Shown here piece after piece: positions 1-5,889 of a DNA stretch of 8,668 nucleotides. Numbering within the stretch: the stretch's first letter is position 1; each line of letters begins with the position of its first letter. The translations under genes were made by a program, and so were the position numbers. The notes below the pieces were generated by a model, which was not told where the DNA came from, made no database searches, and was given only the letters and a program-made list of their open reading frames with translations. This DNA comes from Clostridia bacterium (GTDB lineage Bacteria; Bacillota; Clostridia; Oscillospirales; Butyricicoccaceae): contig JAFZPW010000174.1 in the NCBI GenBank assembly GCA_017552495.1, positions 1 to 8,668 on the forward strand, read 5' to 3'.

Positions 1-106
1 AATGATATGCAGGAACCCAGTTTCTCACGGGATCGGCTTCCGCTTTCCGTTCCAAGAGCAGCTTGATTTCGTTGCTTTCCAGAAAATCCGTATCTAAAAA
101 ATCCAT
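1..106 (-). CDS. N-terminal fragment, probable GNAT N-acetyltransferase
   Basis: This is the first 35 codons of a gene that runs off the left edge, starting at the ATG read from 106 to 104. The start has a good ribosome binding site (AGGTGAG, about 112-118) and a promoter and terminator boundary just upstream, so I am fairly sure a gene starts here. The visible peptide begins MDFLDTDFLES and contains ADPVRNWVPAYH. From memory, this opening (an acidic MDFLD start followed by a WVPAY segment) occurs in small GNAT-fold acetyltransferases that move an acetyl group from acetyl-CoA to an amine. The acetyl-CoA binding motif would lie outside the window, so the family call is tentative and the substrate cannot be guessed. 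Confidence 0.5.
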   Translation of the reverse strand, partial: MDFLDTDFLESNEIKLLLERKAEADPVRNWVPAYH

Positions 107-142
107 AATCAACTCACCTGCAAACAGCGATTTATTAAGATA

Positions 143-171
143 ATTATACTATGTTTGACTCCGATGTACAA
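143..171 (-). promoter_or_regulatory. Promoter of the left-edge gene
   Basis: Minus-strand -10 element TATAAT (148-143, perfect consensus) lies 17 bases from a weaker -35 element TTGTAC (171-166). It sits between the tRNA terminator and the start codon at 106, giving a predicted leader of about 30 bases. Confidence 0.6.
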
Positions 172-211
172 CAATAAAAACCTCTCTTGCCCTGGTAGAC
201 AAAAGAGGTTT
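172..211 (-). terminator. Intrinsic terminator of the tRNA unit
   Basis: The stem AAACCTCT/AGAGGTTT (8 pairs, then one mismatch and three more pairs) closes a loop of about ten bases and is followed on the minus strand by a T-run (GGTTTTTATTG). It begins about 7 bases past the encoded CCA of tRNA-Tyr, so it should end the tRNA transcript and insulate the gene to the left. Confidence 0.8.
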
Positions 212-217
212 CTTGGA

Positions 218-302
218 TGGTGGGAGCGGGTGGATTCGAACCACCGTAGGCACTGCCAACAGATTTACAGTCTGCCCCCTTTGGCCACTCGGGAACACTC
301 CC
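218..302 (-). tRNA. tRNA-Tyr (anticodon GTA)
   Basis: The minus strand folds as a class II tRNA of 85 bases including an encoded 3' CCA (220-218). The acceptor stem GGGAGTG/CGCTCCC pairs fully with one T-G wobble. The anticodon loop CTGTAAA places GTA at 268-266, and the T-loop contains TTCGAATC. A long variable arm between the anticodon and T stems is as expected for bacterial tRNA-Tyr. It lies 26 bases behind tRNA-Thr and is very probably processed from the same precursor. Confidence 0.97.
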
Positions 303-328
303 ATATTCCCTTTTGCGTCTGCCGGGAA

Positions 329-404
329 TGGAGCTGGTGGACGGATTCGAACCCCCGACCTGCTGATTACAAATCAGCTGCTCTACCGGCTGAGCTACAC
401 CAGC
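329..404 (-). tRNA. tRNA-Thr (anticodon TGT)
   Basis: The minus strand gives a standard 76-base class I tRNA with an encoded CCA (331-329). The acceptor stem GCTGGTG/CACCAGC pairs perfectly. The D arm reads GCTCAGCCGGTAGAGC, the anticodon stem GCTGA/TCAGC encloses TTTGTAA with anticodon TGT (371-369), and the T-loop is TTCGAATC. It is the first gene of a two-tRNA transcript with tRNA-Tyr downstream. The TGT anticodon reads ACA and, by wobble, other ACN codons. Confidence 0.97.
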
Positions 405-430
405 TTATCAGCCTGCTCGACGCAAGAAAT

Positions 431-459
431 ATATTACCACATCACGCAAAAAAAAGCAA
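431..459 (-). promoter_or_regulatory. Promoter of the tRNA-Thr/tRNA-Tyr unit
   Basis: The -35 element TTGCTT (459-454) and -10 element TAATAT (436-431) are separated by exactly 17 bases, with a predicted start near 424, about 20 bases before mature tRNA-Thr. The -35 element lies inside an A/T hairpin (449-456 with 462-469, loop CAAGC) that overlaps the stop codon of the regulator gene at 468-470. That hairpin could be a weak terminator for the regulator gene, but its stem is nearly all A-T and I do not call it as one. Confidence 0.65.
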
Positions 460-467
460 GCCTTTTT

Positions 468-1148
468 TTACTTTTTTTCGGTTTCCGGGTCAATTTTTTC
501 ATCAATGCCGTGGAGCAGCGACAGCAGCGACGGCGACAGGCGCGGCCATGCCTGCTGCATCCGCTGGAGCGACATATCCAGCGTAGCGTCTTCCCCGGCG
601 GCGATGGCCTGCCGCAAAACCGCCTCGCAACGCTTGAGCTCGGCGTCGCACAGCTCGGCATAGCAGGCCTGCGGCGTGGCAAACGCCTTGCGGTCCGCGC
701 TCTCGTCCAGCTCATAAAGCATTCGATAAATCTTGTAAAACGACAGGCTGAGATACTCCGACACCACCCGGGAAATGGCTTTTTCCTTCCCGATCTGTTC
801 ATAAAGCAGCGAGGTGGAATTGACCAGCAGTTTTTTGCTCAGCAGCGCCGCCGCCGACCCGTGAAGCACGTTGTCCTTCTCGGCGGAGCTGTCCATCAGA
901 TCGTCAGCCAGAATGGCGCCGCCGTCGCGGGCCATGGTGCGTCCCAGCAAAAAATCGGCCGAAACGCCGTAATAGTCCGCCGCACGCACCACGAAGCTCA
1001 GCCCCGGTTCCCGCACGCCGTTTTCATAATGCGACAAAAGCGCCTGAGAGACGCCAAGCTCTCCGGCGGCCTTCCGTTGGCTGATTTTCCGTTCCTGCCG
1101 CAGCAGCGACAGCGTCCGCGAAAATGCTTCGATCCGTTCGATGACCAT
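468..1148 (-). CDS. XRE/Cro-CI-type helix-turn-helix transcriptional regulator
   Basis: This is a 226-residue DNA-binding protein, cytoplasmic, with no signal peptide or membrane segment. An XRE-type helix-turn-helix occupies about residues 8-70: the first helix ends at LLRQERKISQ, the HTH pair is RKAAGELGVSQALLSHYENG (25-44), and the domain closes with the typical YYGVSADFLLGR (59-70). The remaining 155 residues are predicted mainly helical and match no sensor domain I recognise; they may bind an effector or mediate dimerisation. The ATG at 1148 is preceded by AGGA seven bases away, and the HTH begins where XRE proteins normally begin it. The promoter region carries a dyad that overlaps the -10 element, which suggests autorepression (inference). 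No clear target is adjacent: tRNA genes lie downstream and the SLH gene is upstream behind a strong terminator. Confidence 0.85.
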   Translation of the reverse strand: MVIERIEAFSRTLSLLRQERKISQRKAAGELGVSQALLSHYENGVREPGLSFVVRAADYYGVSADFLLGRTMARDGGAILADDLMDSSAEKDNVLHGSAAALLSKKLLVNSTSLLYEQIGKEKAISRVVSEYLSLSFYKIYRMLYELDESADRKAFATPQACYAELCDAELKRCEAVLRQAIAAGEDATLDMSLQRMQQAWPRLSPSLLSLLHGIDEKIDPETEKK

Positions 1149-1167
1149 TGTCGTTTCCTATCCCTTT

Positions 1168-1194
1168 GTGTAAAGTCGTGGTAATAGTTTACAC
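1168..1194. promoter_or_regulatory. Dyad operator candidate (GTGTAAA-13-TTTACAC)
   Basis: A perfect 7-base inverted repeat, GTGTAAA at 1168-1174 and TTTACAC at 1188-1194, flanks 13 bases. It covers the predicted -10 element and start of the regulator gene, where a bound dimer would block transcription. A third TGTAAA lies at 1209-1214 and forms the -35 element. That the XRE protein encoded next door binds here is inference. Confidence 0.5.
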
Positions 1195-1214
1195 CAGCGG
1201 CGTGCGCTTGTAAA
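1186..1214 (-). promoter_or_regulatory. Proximal promoter of the XRE regulator gene
   Basis: The -35 element TTTACA (1214-1209) and -10 element TAAACT (1191-1186) are separated by exactly 17 bases, with a predicted start near 1179 and a leader of about 30 bases. It is interleaved with the TGTAAA half-sites of the dyad operator. Confidence 0.6.
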
Positions 1215-1312
1215 GGGCTTTTTTGAAAACGAATCGTAATAATTTCAGGGAAAAATTTGTGGATTTTTTTTGAAAATAACACTTGACATAAACGGACTGT
1301 TTTCAGACTATG

Positions 1313-1344
1313 CAAAAATGACTTGATCCCGGGTTTCAAGTCAT
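1313..1344 (-). terminator. Terminator-like or attenuator-like hairpin
   Basis: A perfect 9-base inverted repeat, ATGACTTGA at 1318-1326 and TCAAGTCAT at 1336-1344, encloses a 9-base loop centred on CCCGGG. On the minus strand the stem is followed directly by four T residues and then GC. The stem is A/T-rich, so as a terminator it would be weak. It lies about 15 bases past the predicted start of the distal promoter at 1366-1395, which would suit an attenuator or the end of a very short RNA. Confidence 0.4.
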
Positions 1345-1345
1345 C

Positions 1346-1406
1346 AATTTCGCGGTTTTACCCGCATTATGACTTAAAACGCAGAAGCAAGTCAAAACCG
1401 TGAATT
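1346..1406. repeat. Nested imperfect inverted repeat
   Basis: The segment 1346-1359 pairs with 1394-1406: CGGTTTT with AAAACCG, one wobble, then C-G and four A/T pairs with one bulged T. Inside it GACTT (1371-1375) pairs with AAGTC (1389-1393), contiguous with the outer stem on one side. The GACTT/AAGTC word also recurs in the hairpin at 1318-1344. The distal promoter elements lie within this structure, so as DNA it may be a protein site rather than an RNA fold. Confidence 0.45.
1366..1395 (-). promoter_or_regulatory. Distal minus-strand promoter candidate
   Basis: The -35 element TTGACT (1395-1390, five of six consensus bases) and -10 element CATAAT (1371-1366, five of six) are 18 bases apart, with a predicted start near 1359. 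It could give the XRE regulator gene a second, roughly 210-base leader, or drive a short RNA ending at the hairpin at 1313-1344. Confidence 0.45.
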
Positions 1407-1435
1407 ATCCGATGGCAAACTGCGCCGCGCCGGGC

Positions 1436-1470
1436 AAAAAAGAATCCCCCGGCAAATGCCGGGGGATTCT
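1436..1470 (-). terminator. Strong intrinsic terminator of the SLH gene
   Basis: A perfect 13-base-pair stem (AGAATCCCCCGGC at 1441-1453, its complement at 1458-1470) with a 4-base loop is followed on the minus strand by TTTTT at 1440-1436. It lies 30 bases past the stop codon. The plus-strand side has no T-run, so it acts in one direction. Confidence 0.93.
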
Positions 1471-1499
1471 GGTGCTTAGACGTTCAAATCAAGGATTGT

Positions 1500-4469
1500 T
1501 CAGGGAGCCATGTAGTCCAAAATAGAACCGAAGTACTGATCCATGACGTTCATGACATACACATAGAAGACATCCTTAGCCTCGTCGTAGGTGTAGAAAG
1601 TCATCTGCGTGTAGCCATGATCCTGAGCACCAAACTCGATCATGTCGAGAGTCAACTCATCGCGAGCGACAAACTTGGTGTCGTCCATGCCACCGAACAC
1701 GAAGTTGAAGAAGGTAGCTTCGTTTACCAGATACTGCGAGTTCTCGTTACGGTCGAAGGTGACCTGAGAGATGGCGATCACAGTATCCTTACCCAGCTTA
1801 AAGGTATCAACCACTTCTTGGCCATCGATCTCCCGGCTGGTGTAAACGGTGTAGCTCTTCTCATCGTAATCGACGATCGCAGTGCTCCGAGCGGGCATCA
1901 CCCACAGATCATAGGTCTTCTCAATGGCATTGTAGATGTAGTAGCAGAACTGGTTCTTGCTCAGAGTCACATAGCCGTTGAAGCCCTGATAGTACTGAAT
2001 GTTGTCGACATAGATGGTATCCTGCTTGCCGTCGGAGAACTCAACCTTGACATAAGTGCCATTGCTGTTGGTTCTGGGATCGCTGCGGACGATCAGCCAG
2101 TCGCCACTGGTGTAGCCATCCAGGTTGGCGAAGATGTAGCCAGCCACAGCAGAGGGCACACGATAACCGGCGGACTTGGTGAAGATCTGCGCGTAAGCTT
2201 CTTCCGCAGTACCCTTGCCCAGCTCCTCAGCCTTGATGACGCCGTAAACGGTGTTCTTGGCGGTGGGCTCAGCGGCCTTCTTGGTGTAAGCGTAGAAGTA
2301 GACGTTCTCGTTGACCAACTTGTAGTTGCCAGCATCGCCCTTCAGCATCTTGGTGGCGCCGGTGGCATCCAGCTCGGTTTCGTTGAGATCGAGGATCGTG
2401 TAGCCGTCAGCAATGGACTTGGCGACGTTGAAGTCAACATTCACAGCGCACACGCCATCCTGATCTACCTCGCCGCTGATCTCAAACAGAGCGACCTTCT
2501 TGCCCACGGCCTTGATGCGGAACAGACGGCCTTCCACGGTGTACTCGCCGCCGTTCAGCCCGTCGTCCTGGCTCAGAGCCTTCAGATCCTCGAAGTCAAC
2601 GCCGCCCTTATTCAGAGCATAGTCGTTGTCATAGATCGCGGTATGAGTCTCGCCGTCGATGGTCATGTACTCGATGGCCATATCTTCGCGGATGCTGCCG
2701 TGAGAATACTCATCGTCGACATCCAGAACCAGGACGATGTTGTTGTTGATGGCGTCGAGAGACTTGTTGGTTCTATCGGACAGACCGACCCAAACCAGCA
2801 GATTGCCGTCGTAGACGAGATCAAAATCTTCGTCCAGATTGGCCTTGACCAGCAGACCGAAGTCAACAGCACCCATGGAGGCAACCTGATACACGTCGCC
2901 GCCAAAGGTATAAGCCAGAGCCTTGTTGTTGATCTCTTCAAACTTCACGTTCTCGTGCATGGGCAGGACTTCCATGACATACTGCCAGTTGTCCAGATCC
3001 CAGTGGACGCGAATGATGTTATCCTTGGCCAGCGTATCCTTGGTGATGATGCAGCTGTCGATATACAGACGCTCTTCGTTATTGTACTCCAGCGCAGCAT
3101 TGCCCTCGTTGAACCAGAAAGCGGAAGCCTCGCTAAACATCGCGTAAACATAGTCGCCGTACTTCTTGTGGTTGCCGGCCTCGGTGATCTCCGCATAGCC
3201 GTAGTTGGTGACGAACAGATAATCGATCTTGCCGTCGCAGTTGGTATCGATGGCCTTCACCAGTTCGTTACCGACAAAGCGGGTGTTGCCCTGCAGGTCG
3301 ATATTGCCCAGAGTAGAATTGTAGAGGGCCACGGGGGTGACCGTCTCAAAATACTCAGCGTCGGTGTGCTCGGCAACGCCGGTTTCCAGAGCGTTCAGGT
3401 TCTTGTTCGCAAAGGTCAGCTTGGTGCCGTCGAAGTCGAAGACGTACTTGTTGGCGGCCTGGTTGTCGCTGATGTTGTACTTCACTTCGGTCTTGATGTC
3501 AAGCAGACGGACCTCATAGGTGTCGGACAGGCAAGTCTTGCCCAGGACCTTATTGTCCTTGACATACAGACGGTACTTCTGGCCCAGATCGGCGGCGCCG
3601 ATGCCGGAGCCCTTGTACTCACTGCCGTTAGAGAACAGAACCTTGCCGGAGCCTGCAAAGTACTTATACACCGGCTCGCCATTGTTGTTGGTGCCAGTTT
3701 TGTATCTGTCGATGCTGGCGCTGTCGGTAGCGTAAGCGACCGCTTCAACAGTTACGACGTTGAAGTACTTCTCCATCATGGTGACGATATCAGCGGCAGC
3801 AGCGCCAGAACCAGAGGTGGAGGTCAGCATGCCGGTGTAGGGGATGGCAGCCATGTTCTTGTAGGTCAGCGCGTACATCGCGTTGGCGAACATGACGGCG
3901 ACCCACTGACGGGGAGCGTAGCCGGTGGTGGGATAATCATAGCCCTTCAGCAGGCCGATGATGGCGGCGTCGGACAGGACGTTCTTATCCCAGTTGGCGC
4001 CGATGTAGCCGCGGACTTCGGCAGAATAGCCGATGGTGGTCAGCAGCATCTTGGCGACCTCGGCGGTGGCGATGGGCTCATTGGGGCCGAACTTGCCATT
4101 GCCGTAGCCCTGGACCAGCTTGGTCATGCCGGCGTAGTTGATGTAGCCCTCGGCCCAGTGGCCGGCCACATCGGTGAACAGGTTGCCGTTCTTGTAGTTG
4201 ACGCCCTTGTCATCCTTACCGTTGAGGATGACGTAGATCATCTTGGCAACCTCGGCACGGGTGATAAACCCGTTGGGGTTGAAATTGCCCTTGTCGTCGC
4301 CCTGCATGATGTTCAGGACGCTGACCAGTTCGATGGCTTCTTCGCAATCCGCGTTGATGTTGGCAGCATCCTTATACTTGGACTCCGTATAAGTGCTGGC
4401 AAAAACGGGAAGCGCGAGGACCATCGCCAGAGCCAGAGACAGCGCGAGCAGTTTCTTCAGAGTGCTCAT
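1500..4469 (-). CDS. SLH-domain surface (S-layer-like) protein, 989 residues
   Basis: This is an exported cell-wall protein. Residues 1-24 are a signal peptide: LKK near the start, a Leu/Ala-rich core, and a cleavage site after VFA24. Three SLH domains follow at about 33-84, 96-147 and 152-202. The first has the classic TRAEVAKMI; the second has FTDVAGHWAEGYI and the variant TAEVAKML; the third is divergent (YAPRQWVAVMFANAMY). SLH domains bind secondary cell-wall polymers non-covalently, so the protein is probably anchored to the wall. Residues 203-989 match nothing I recognise; they are rich in Asp, Asn, Tyr and Val, probably beta-structured, and carry an EF-hand-like loop DTNCDGKID at 408-416. 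The start is firm: AGGAGG lies eight bases upstream of ATG. It is monocistronic, with a near-consensus promoter, a strong terminator and restricted codon use, all pointing to high expression. It could be the main S-layer protein or a minor SLH protein. Confidence 0.92.
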   Translation of the reverse strand: MSTLKKLLALSLALAMVLALPVFASTYTESKYKDAANINADCEEAIELVSVLNIMQGDDKGNFNPNGFITRAEVAKMIYVILNGKDDKGVNYKNGNLFTDVAGHWAEGYINYAGMTKLVQGYGNGKFGPNEPIATAEVAKMLLTTIGYSAEVRGYIGANWDKNVLSDAAIIGLLKGYDYPTTGYAPRQWVAVMFANAMYALTYKNMAAIPYTGMLTSTSGSGAAAADIVTMMEKYFNVVTVEAVAYATDSASIDRYKTGTNNNGEPVYKYFAGSGKVLFSNGSEYKGSGIGAADLGQKYRLYVKDNKVLGKTCLSDTYEVRLLDIKTEVKYNISDNQAANKYVFDFDGTKLTFANKNLNALETGVAEHTDAEYFETVTPVALYNSTLGNIDLQGNTRFVGNELVKAIDTNCDGKIDYLFVTNYGYAEITEAGNHKKYGDYVYAMFSEASAFWFNEGNAALEYNNEERLYIDSCIITKDTLAKDNIIRVHWDLDNWQYVMEVLPMHENVKFEEINNKALAYTFGGDVYQVASMGAVDFGLLVKANLDEDFDLVYDGNLLVWVGLSDRTNKSLDAINNNIVLVLDVDDEYSHGSIREDMAIEYMTIDGETHTAIYDNDYALNKGGVDFEDLKALSQDDGLNGGEYTVEGRLFRIKAVGKKVALFEISGEVDQDGVCAVNVDFNVAKSIADGYTILDLNETELDATGATKMLKGDAGNYKLVNENVYFYAYTKKAAEPTAKNTVYGVIKAEELGKGTAEEAYAQIFTKSAGYRVPSAVAGYIFANLDGYTSGDWLIVRSDPRTNSNGTYVKVEFSDGKQDTIYVDNIQYYQGFNGYVTLSKNQFCYYIYNAIEKTYDLWVMPARSTAIVDYDEKSYTVYTSREIDGQEVVDTFKLGKDTVIAISQVTFDRNENSQYLVNEATFFNFVFGGMDDTKFVARDELTLDMIEFGAQDHGYTQMTFYTYDEAKDVFYVYVMNVMDQYFGSILDYMAP

Positions 4470-4517
4470 GGTGGATTCCTCCTAAAAAATTTTTTTGGAC
4501 CGGCAGTTTCCTTCCCC

Positions 4518-4531
4518 CGCTTCGCAAAGCG
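4518..4531 (-). other. Small hairpin in the SLH gene leader
   Basis: A 5-base-pair stem (CGCTT/AAGCG) with a 4-base loop lies in the middle of the roughly 90-base untranslated leader. A second, self-complementary A/T run (4484-4496) sits right next to the AGGAGG site. Such leader structures can stabilise abundant mRNAs, but a regulatory role here is not shown. Confidence 0.35.
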
Positions 4532-4565
4532 CCGCAAAGTTCGGGACTTTCCTTATCCTGCGACT

Positions 4566-4594
4566 ATCATAATCGACCCCGAAAAAAAAGTCAA
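4566..4594 (-). promoter_or_regulatory. Main promoter of the SLH gene
   Basis: The -35 element TTGACT (4594-4589) and -10 element TATGAT (4571-4566) each match five of six consensus bases and are exactly 17 bases apart. The predicted start near 4559 gives a leader of about 90 bases. This is among the strongest promoters in the window, as expected for an abundant surface protein. Confidence 0.75.
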
Positions 4595-4618
4595 CGGTTT
4601 TGTCCCGAATGTAACACA

Positions 4619-4646
4619 ACTGTAATACTGCCTTGTTTTTTGTCAA
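4619..4646 (-). promoter_or_regulatory. Second, weaker promoter candidate for the SLH gene
   Basis: A perfect -35 element TTGACA (4646-4641) lies 16 bases from TACAGT (4624-4619, four of six). The -35 element shares bases with the T-run of the upstream terminator. Two TGTAA words 11 bases apart (4610-4614 and 4621-4625) lie over and next to the -10 element. Confidence 0.35.
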
Positions 4647-4672
4647 AAATTGCCGCTGCTTTTGCAGCGGCA
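4645..4672 (-). terminator. Intrinsic terminator of the yfbR unit
   Basis: A perfect 9-base-pair stem (TGCCGCTGC at 4651-4659 with GCAGCGGCA at 4664-4672) with a 4-base loop is followed on the minus strand by ATTTTT. It lies 13 bases past the stop codon of the membrane-protein gene. Confidence 0.92.
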
Positions 4673-4685
4673 GAGCCAATTTTTC

Positions 4686-5207
4686 CTATTTTTTCCGTCG
4701 ATTTCGGCGGCGGTCGGTGGTTTCCTGCACCTTGCCGTGAAATTCCTTTGCCGTGGGGACGCCGGCGCTTTTCAGCAAAAGCACGGCCTGCTCCATTTGG
4801 GACGGAGTAAGCTGGATGATACATTCCCGCATCATGCGGGAAACATGGAGCACGGGATTCTGGCCCTCGGGCTCGTCTATGGCGTAATATGCCGCCCGGT
4901 CATAGGAAATATAGCGGCCGCTGGAAAACGCTCCCTTTTGGGAAAGGCCCGAGCCGCTGAGTCCATAGACGACGCACAAGGCCAGCAACACGGCAAAAAT
5001 GGGCCAGCGCGTGCCCAACGCGCCGGAAAATCCGCCGGTCCGCCAAAAAGCCAGCGCAAACAGCAGAATCAAAATCAGTGTGGAAGCTGTTTTCATGGGC
5101 GTTTTGCCCCGGATGACCACGGTGGTCCAAAAGCGAAGCGCCATCAAAAACTGATAGAGCAAAAAGGCCGCGCCCACGGCGAAAAGGATGTAATCCAGCG
5201 TGTTCAT
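4686..5207 (-). CDS. Small membrane protein of unknown function
   Basis: This 173-residue protein has three likely membrane helices, at about residues 5-24, 41-56 and 68-85, without a cleavable signal. A soluble C-terminal half follows (about 90-173), ending in a strongly basic tail (RRRNRRKK). The segment KGAFSSGRYISYDRAAYYAI followed by a short beta-rich stretch and a final helix recalls the DUF5673 layout of membrane helices plus a small PH-like domain, but I am not certain of that assignment. It starts inside the yfbR stop codon (ATGA at 5207-5204) with GGAGGAAC upstream, so it is translationally coupled to yfbR, and it is the last gene before the terminator. The pairing suggests co-regulation rather than a known shared pathway. 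No function is assigned. Confidence 0.75.
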   Translation of the reverse strand: MNTLDYILFAVGAAFLLYQFLMALRFWTTVVIRGKTPMKTASTLILILLFALAFWRTGGFSGALGTRWPIFAVLLALCVVYGLSGSGLSQKGAFSSGRYISYDRAAYYAIDEPEGQNPVLHVSRMMRECIIQLTPSQMEQAVLLLKSAGVPTAKEFHGKVQETTDRRRNRRKK

Positions 5208-5803
5208 GTTGGTTCCTCCTCCTGCAAATCGTCCAGGCTGAGAGAAAACGCCGGGGCGAAATGCTCCATATAATAATCAGCTTCGGGAAAATGCATGGCC
5301 GCGATGGCGGCGCGGGTCTGCTCTGCCGCCCGGCGGAACTCATGGTTGCCGCCCTTGATCTCCTGCACGCATTTGACATAGGCGCTGATCTTGTCGGCGG
5401 CCTTGATATAGCGATATTGCGCGGGATCGTCGGTTTCAAAATCAAACAGCACCCGATAATGAGGCCGCAGGCCGTCGGGCAGCATCCGCAAAAGGCTGTC
5501 GGCTGCGGCGTGCTCAATGGATTTGTAGGCCGAGCAGATTTCGGGATTGTTGTATTTCACCGGGGTGGGCAAATCGCCGGTGATGATCTCCGGCGCATCG
5601 TGAAACAGCGCCGCGGCGGCGATCTTACCGGGATCCACCTCTTTTCCGAACTGTTCTTTTCCAATAAGGGCCAGCGCGTGAGCCGTCACGGCGGTGTCGT
5701 AGCTGTGCTCGGTAAGATTTTCCCGGATGCTGTTTCGCATCAGGCCCCAGCGGGTGATGTTCCGCATACGGGCCATCATGGCAAAAAAGCCGTTTTTTCG
5801 CAT
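5204..5803 (-). CDS. yfbR: 5'-deoxynucleotidase YfbR (HD-domain phosphohydrolase)
   Basis: YfbR removes the 5' phosphate from deoxyribonucleoside monophosphates and so helps balance the cytoplasmic dNTP pool. At 199 residues it has the same length as E. coli YfbR as I recall it and aligns with almost no gaps. Visible family residues are R18 and W19 (substrate recognition), H33, the H68-D69 pair, E72, D77 and D137, all at the positions known in the E. coli enzyme; H33, H68, D69 and D137 bind the divalent metal. The motif GDLPTPVKY (76-84) is also conserved. The ATG at 5803 is chosen because the alignment starts there and GGGAG lies just upstream, although the three-base spacing is short. It has its own promoter, and it overlaps the next gene by ATGA. 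The function is secure by homology. Confidence 0.95.
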   Translation of the reverse strand: MRKNGFFAMMARMRNITRWGLMRNSIRENLTEHSYDTAVTAHALALIGKEQFGKEVDPGKIAAAALFHDAPEIITGDLPTPVKYNNPEICSAYKSIEHAAADSLLRMLPDGLRPHYRVLFDFETDDPAQYRYIKAADKISAYVKCVQEIKGGNHEFRRAAEQTRAAIAAMHFPEADYYMEHFAPAFSLSLDDLQEEEPT

Positions 5804-5843
5804 AAGCTCCCTTCTTTCGGGCAGTTACATTCTATACTTTTAT

Positions 5844-5872
5844 ATTATAAGGAAAAACCGGCTTTCGCGCAA
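5844..5872 (-). promoter_or_regulatory. Promoter of the yfbR operon
   Basis: A perfect -10 element TATAAT (5849-5844) lies 17 bases from TTGCGC (5872-5867), in the 86-base gap between the radical SAM gene and yfbR. I see no good terminator for the radical SAM gene in this gap, so some read-through into yfbR is possible. Confidence 0.6.
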
Positions 5873-5889
5873 GTGTAAAAAACGAAATC

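Larger units (their letters stand above)
1149..1499. other. Gene-free stretch between the regulator gene and the SLH gene
   Basis: I accept no coding sequence in these 351 bases. From left to right it holds the regulator's ribosome binding site, proximal promoter and dyad operator (about 1155-1214), an A/T-rich segment (1216-1280), a nested set of inverted repeats with a second minus-strand promoter (1313-1406), and the strong terminator of the SLH gene (1436-1470). Confidence 0.8.

Noticed and set aside
213..1184. 323-codon plus-strand frame across the tRNAs and the regulator gene
   Set aside because: It reads through two tRNA genes in antisense and then through the XRE gene; the HTH protein in the opposite strand is unmistakable.
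1283..1314. Plus-strand promoter starting from a perfect TTGACA at 1283-1288
   Set aside because: The best -10 match at 17 bases is GACTAT (three of six), and a better one, TATGCA, sits at 20 bases. No plus-strand gene follows.
1318..1406. CRISPR array or tandem repeat suggested by recurring GACTT/AAGTC words
   Set aside because: The words are only five to nine bases, occur in both orientations and at uneven spacing, with no repeat-spacer regularity.
1617..4625. 1002-codon open frame on the plus strand opposite the SLH gene
   Set aside because: It lies in exact codon register with a clearly real gene, has no ribosome binding site before its ATG, no recognisable domain, and a Val/Leu/Asp/Gly composition typical of reverse-complemented coding sequence.
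4650..5273. 207-codon plus-strand frame opposite the membrane protein and the end of yfbR
   Set aside because: It starts within the terminator stem and covers two coupled minus-strand genes; no domain and no start signals are visible.
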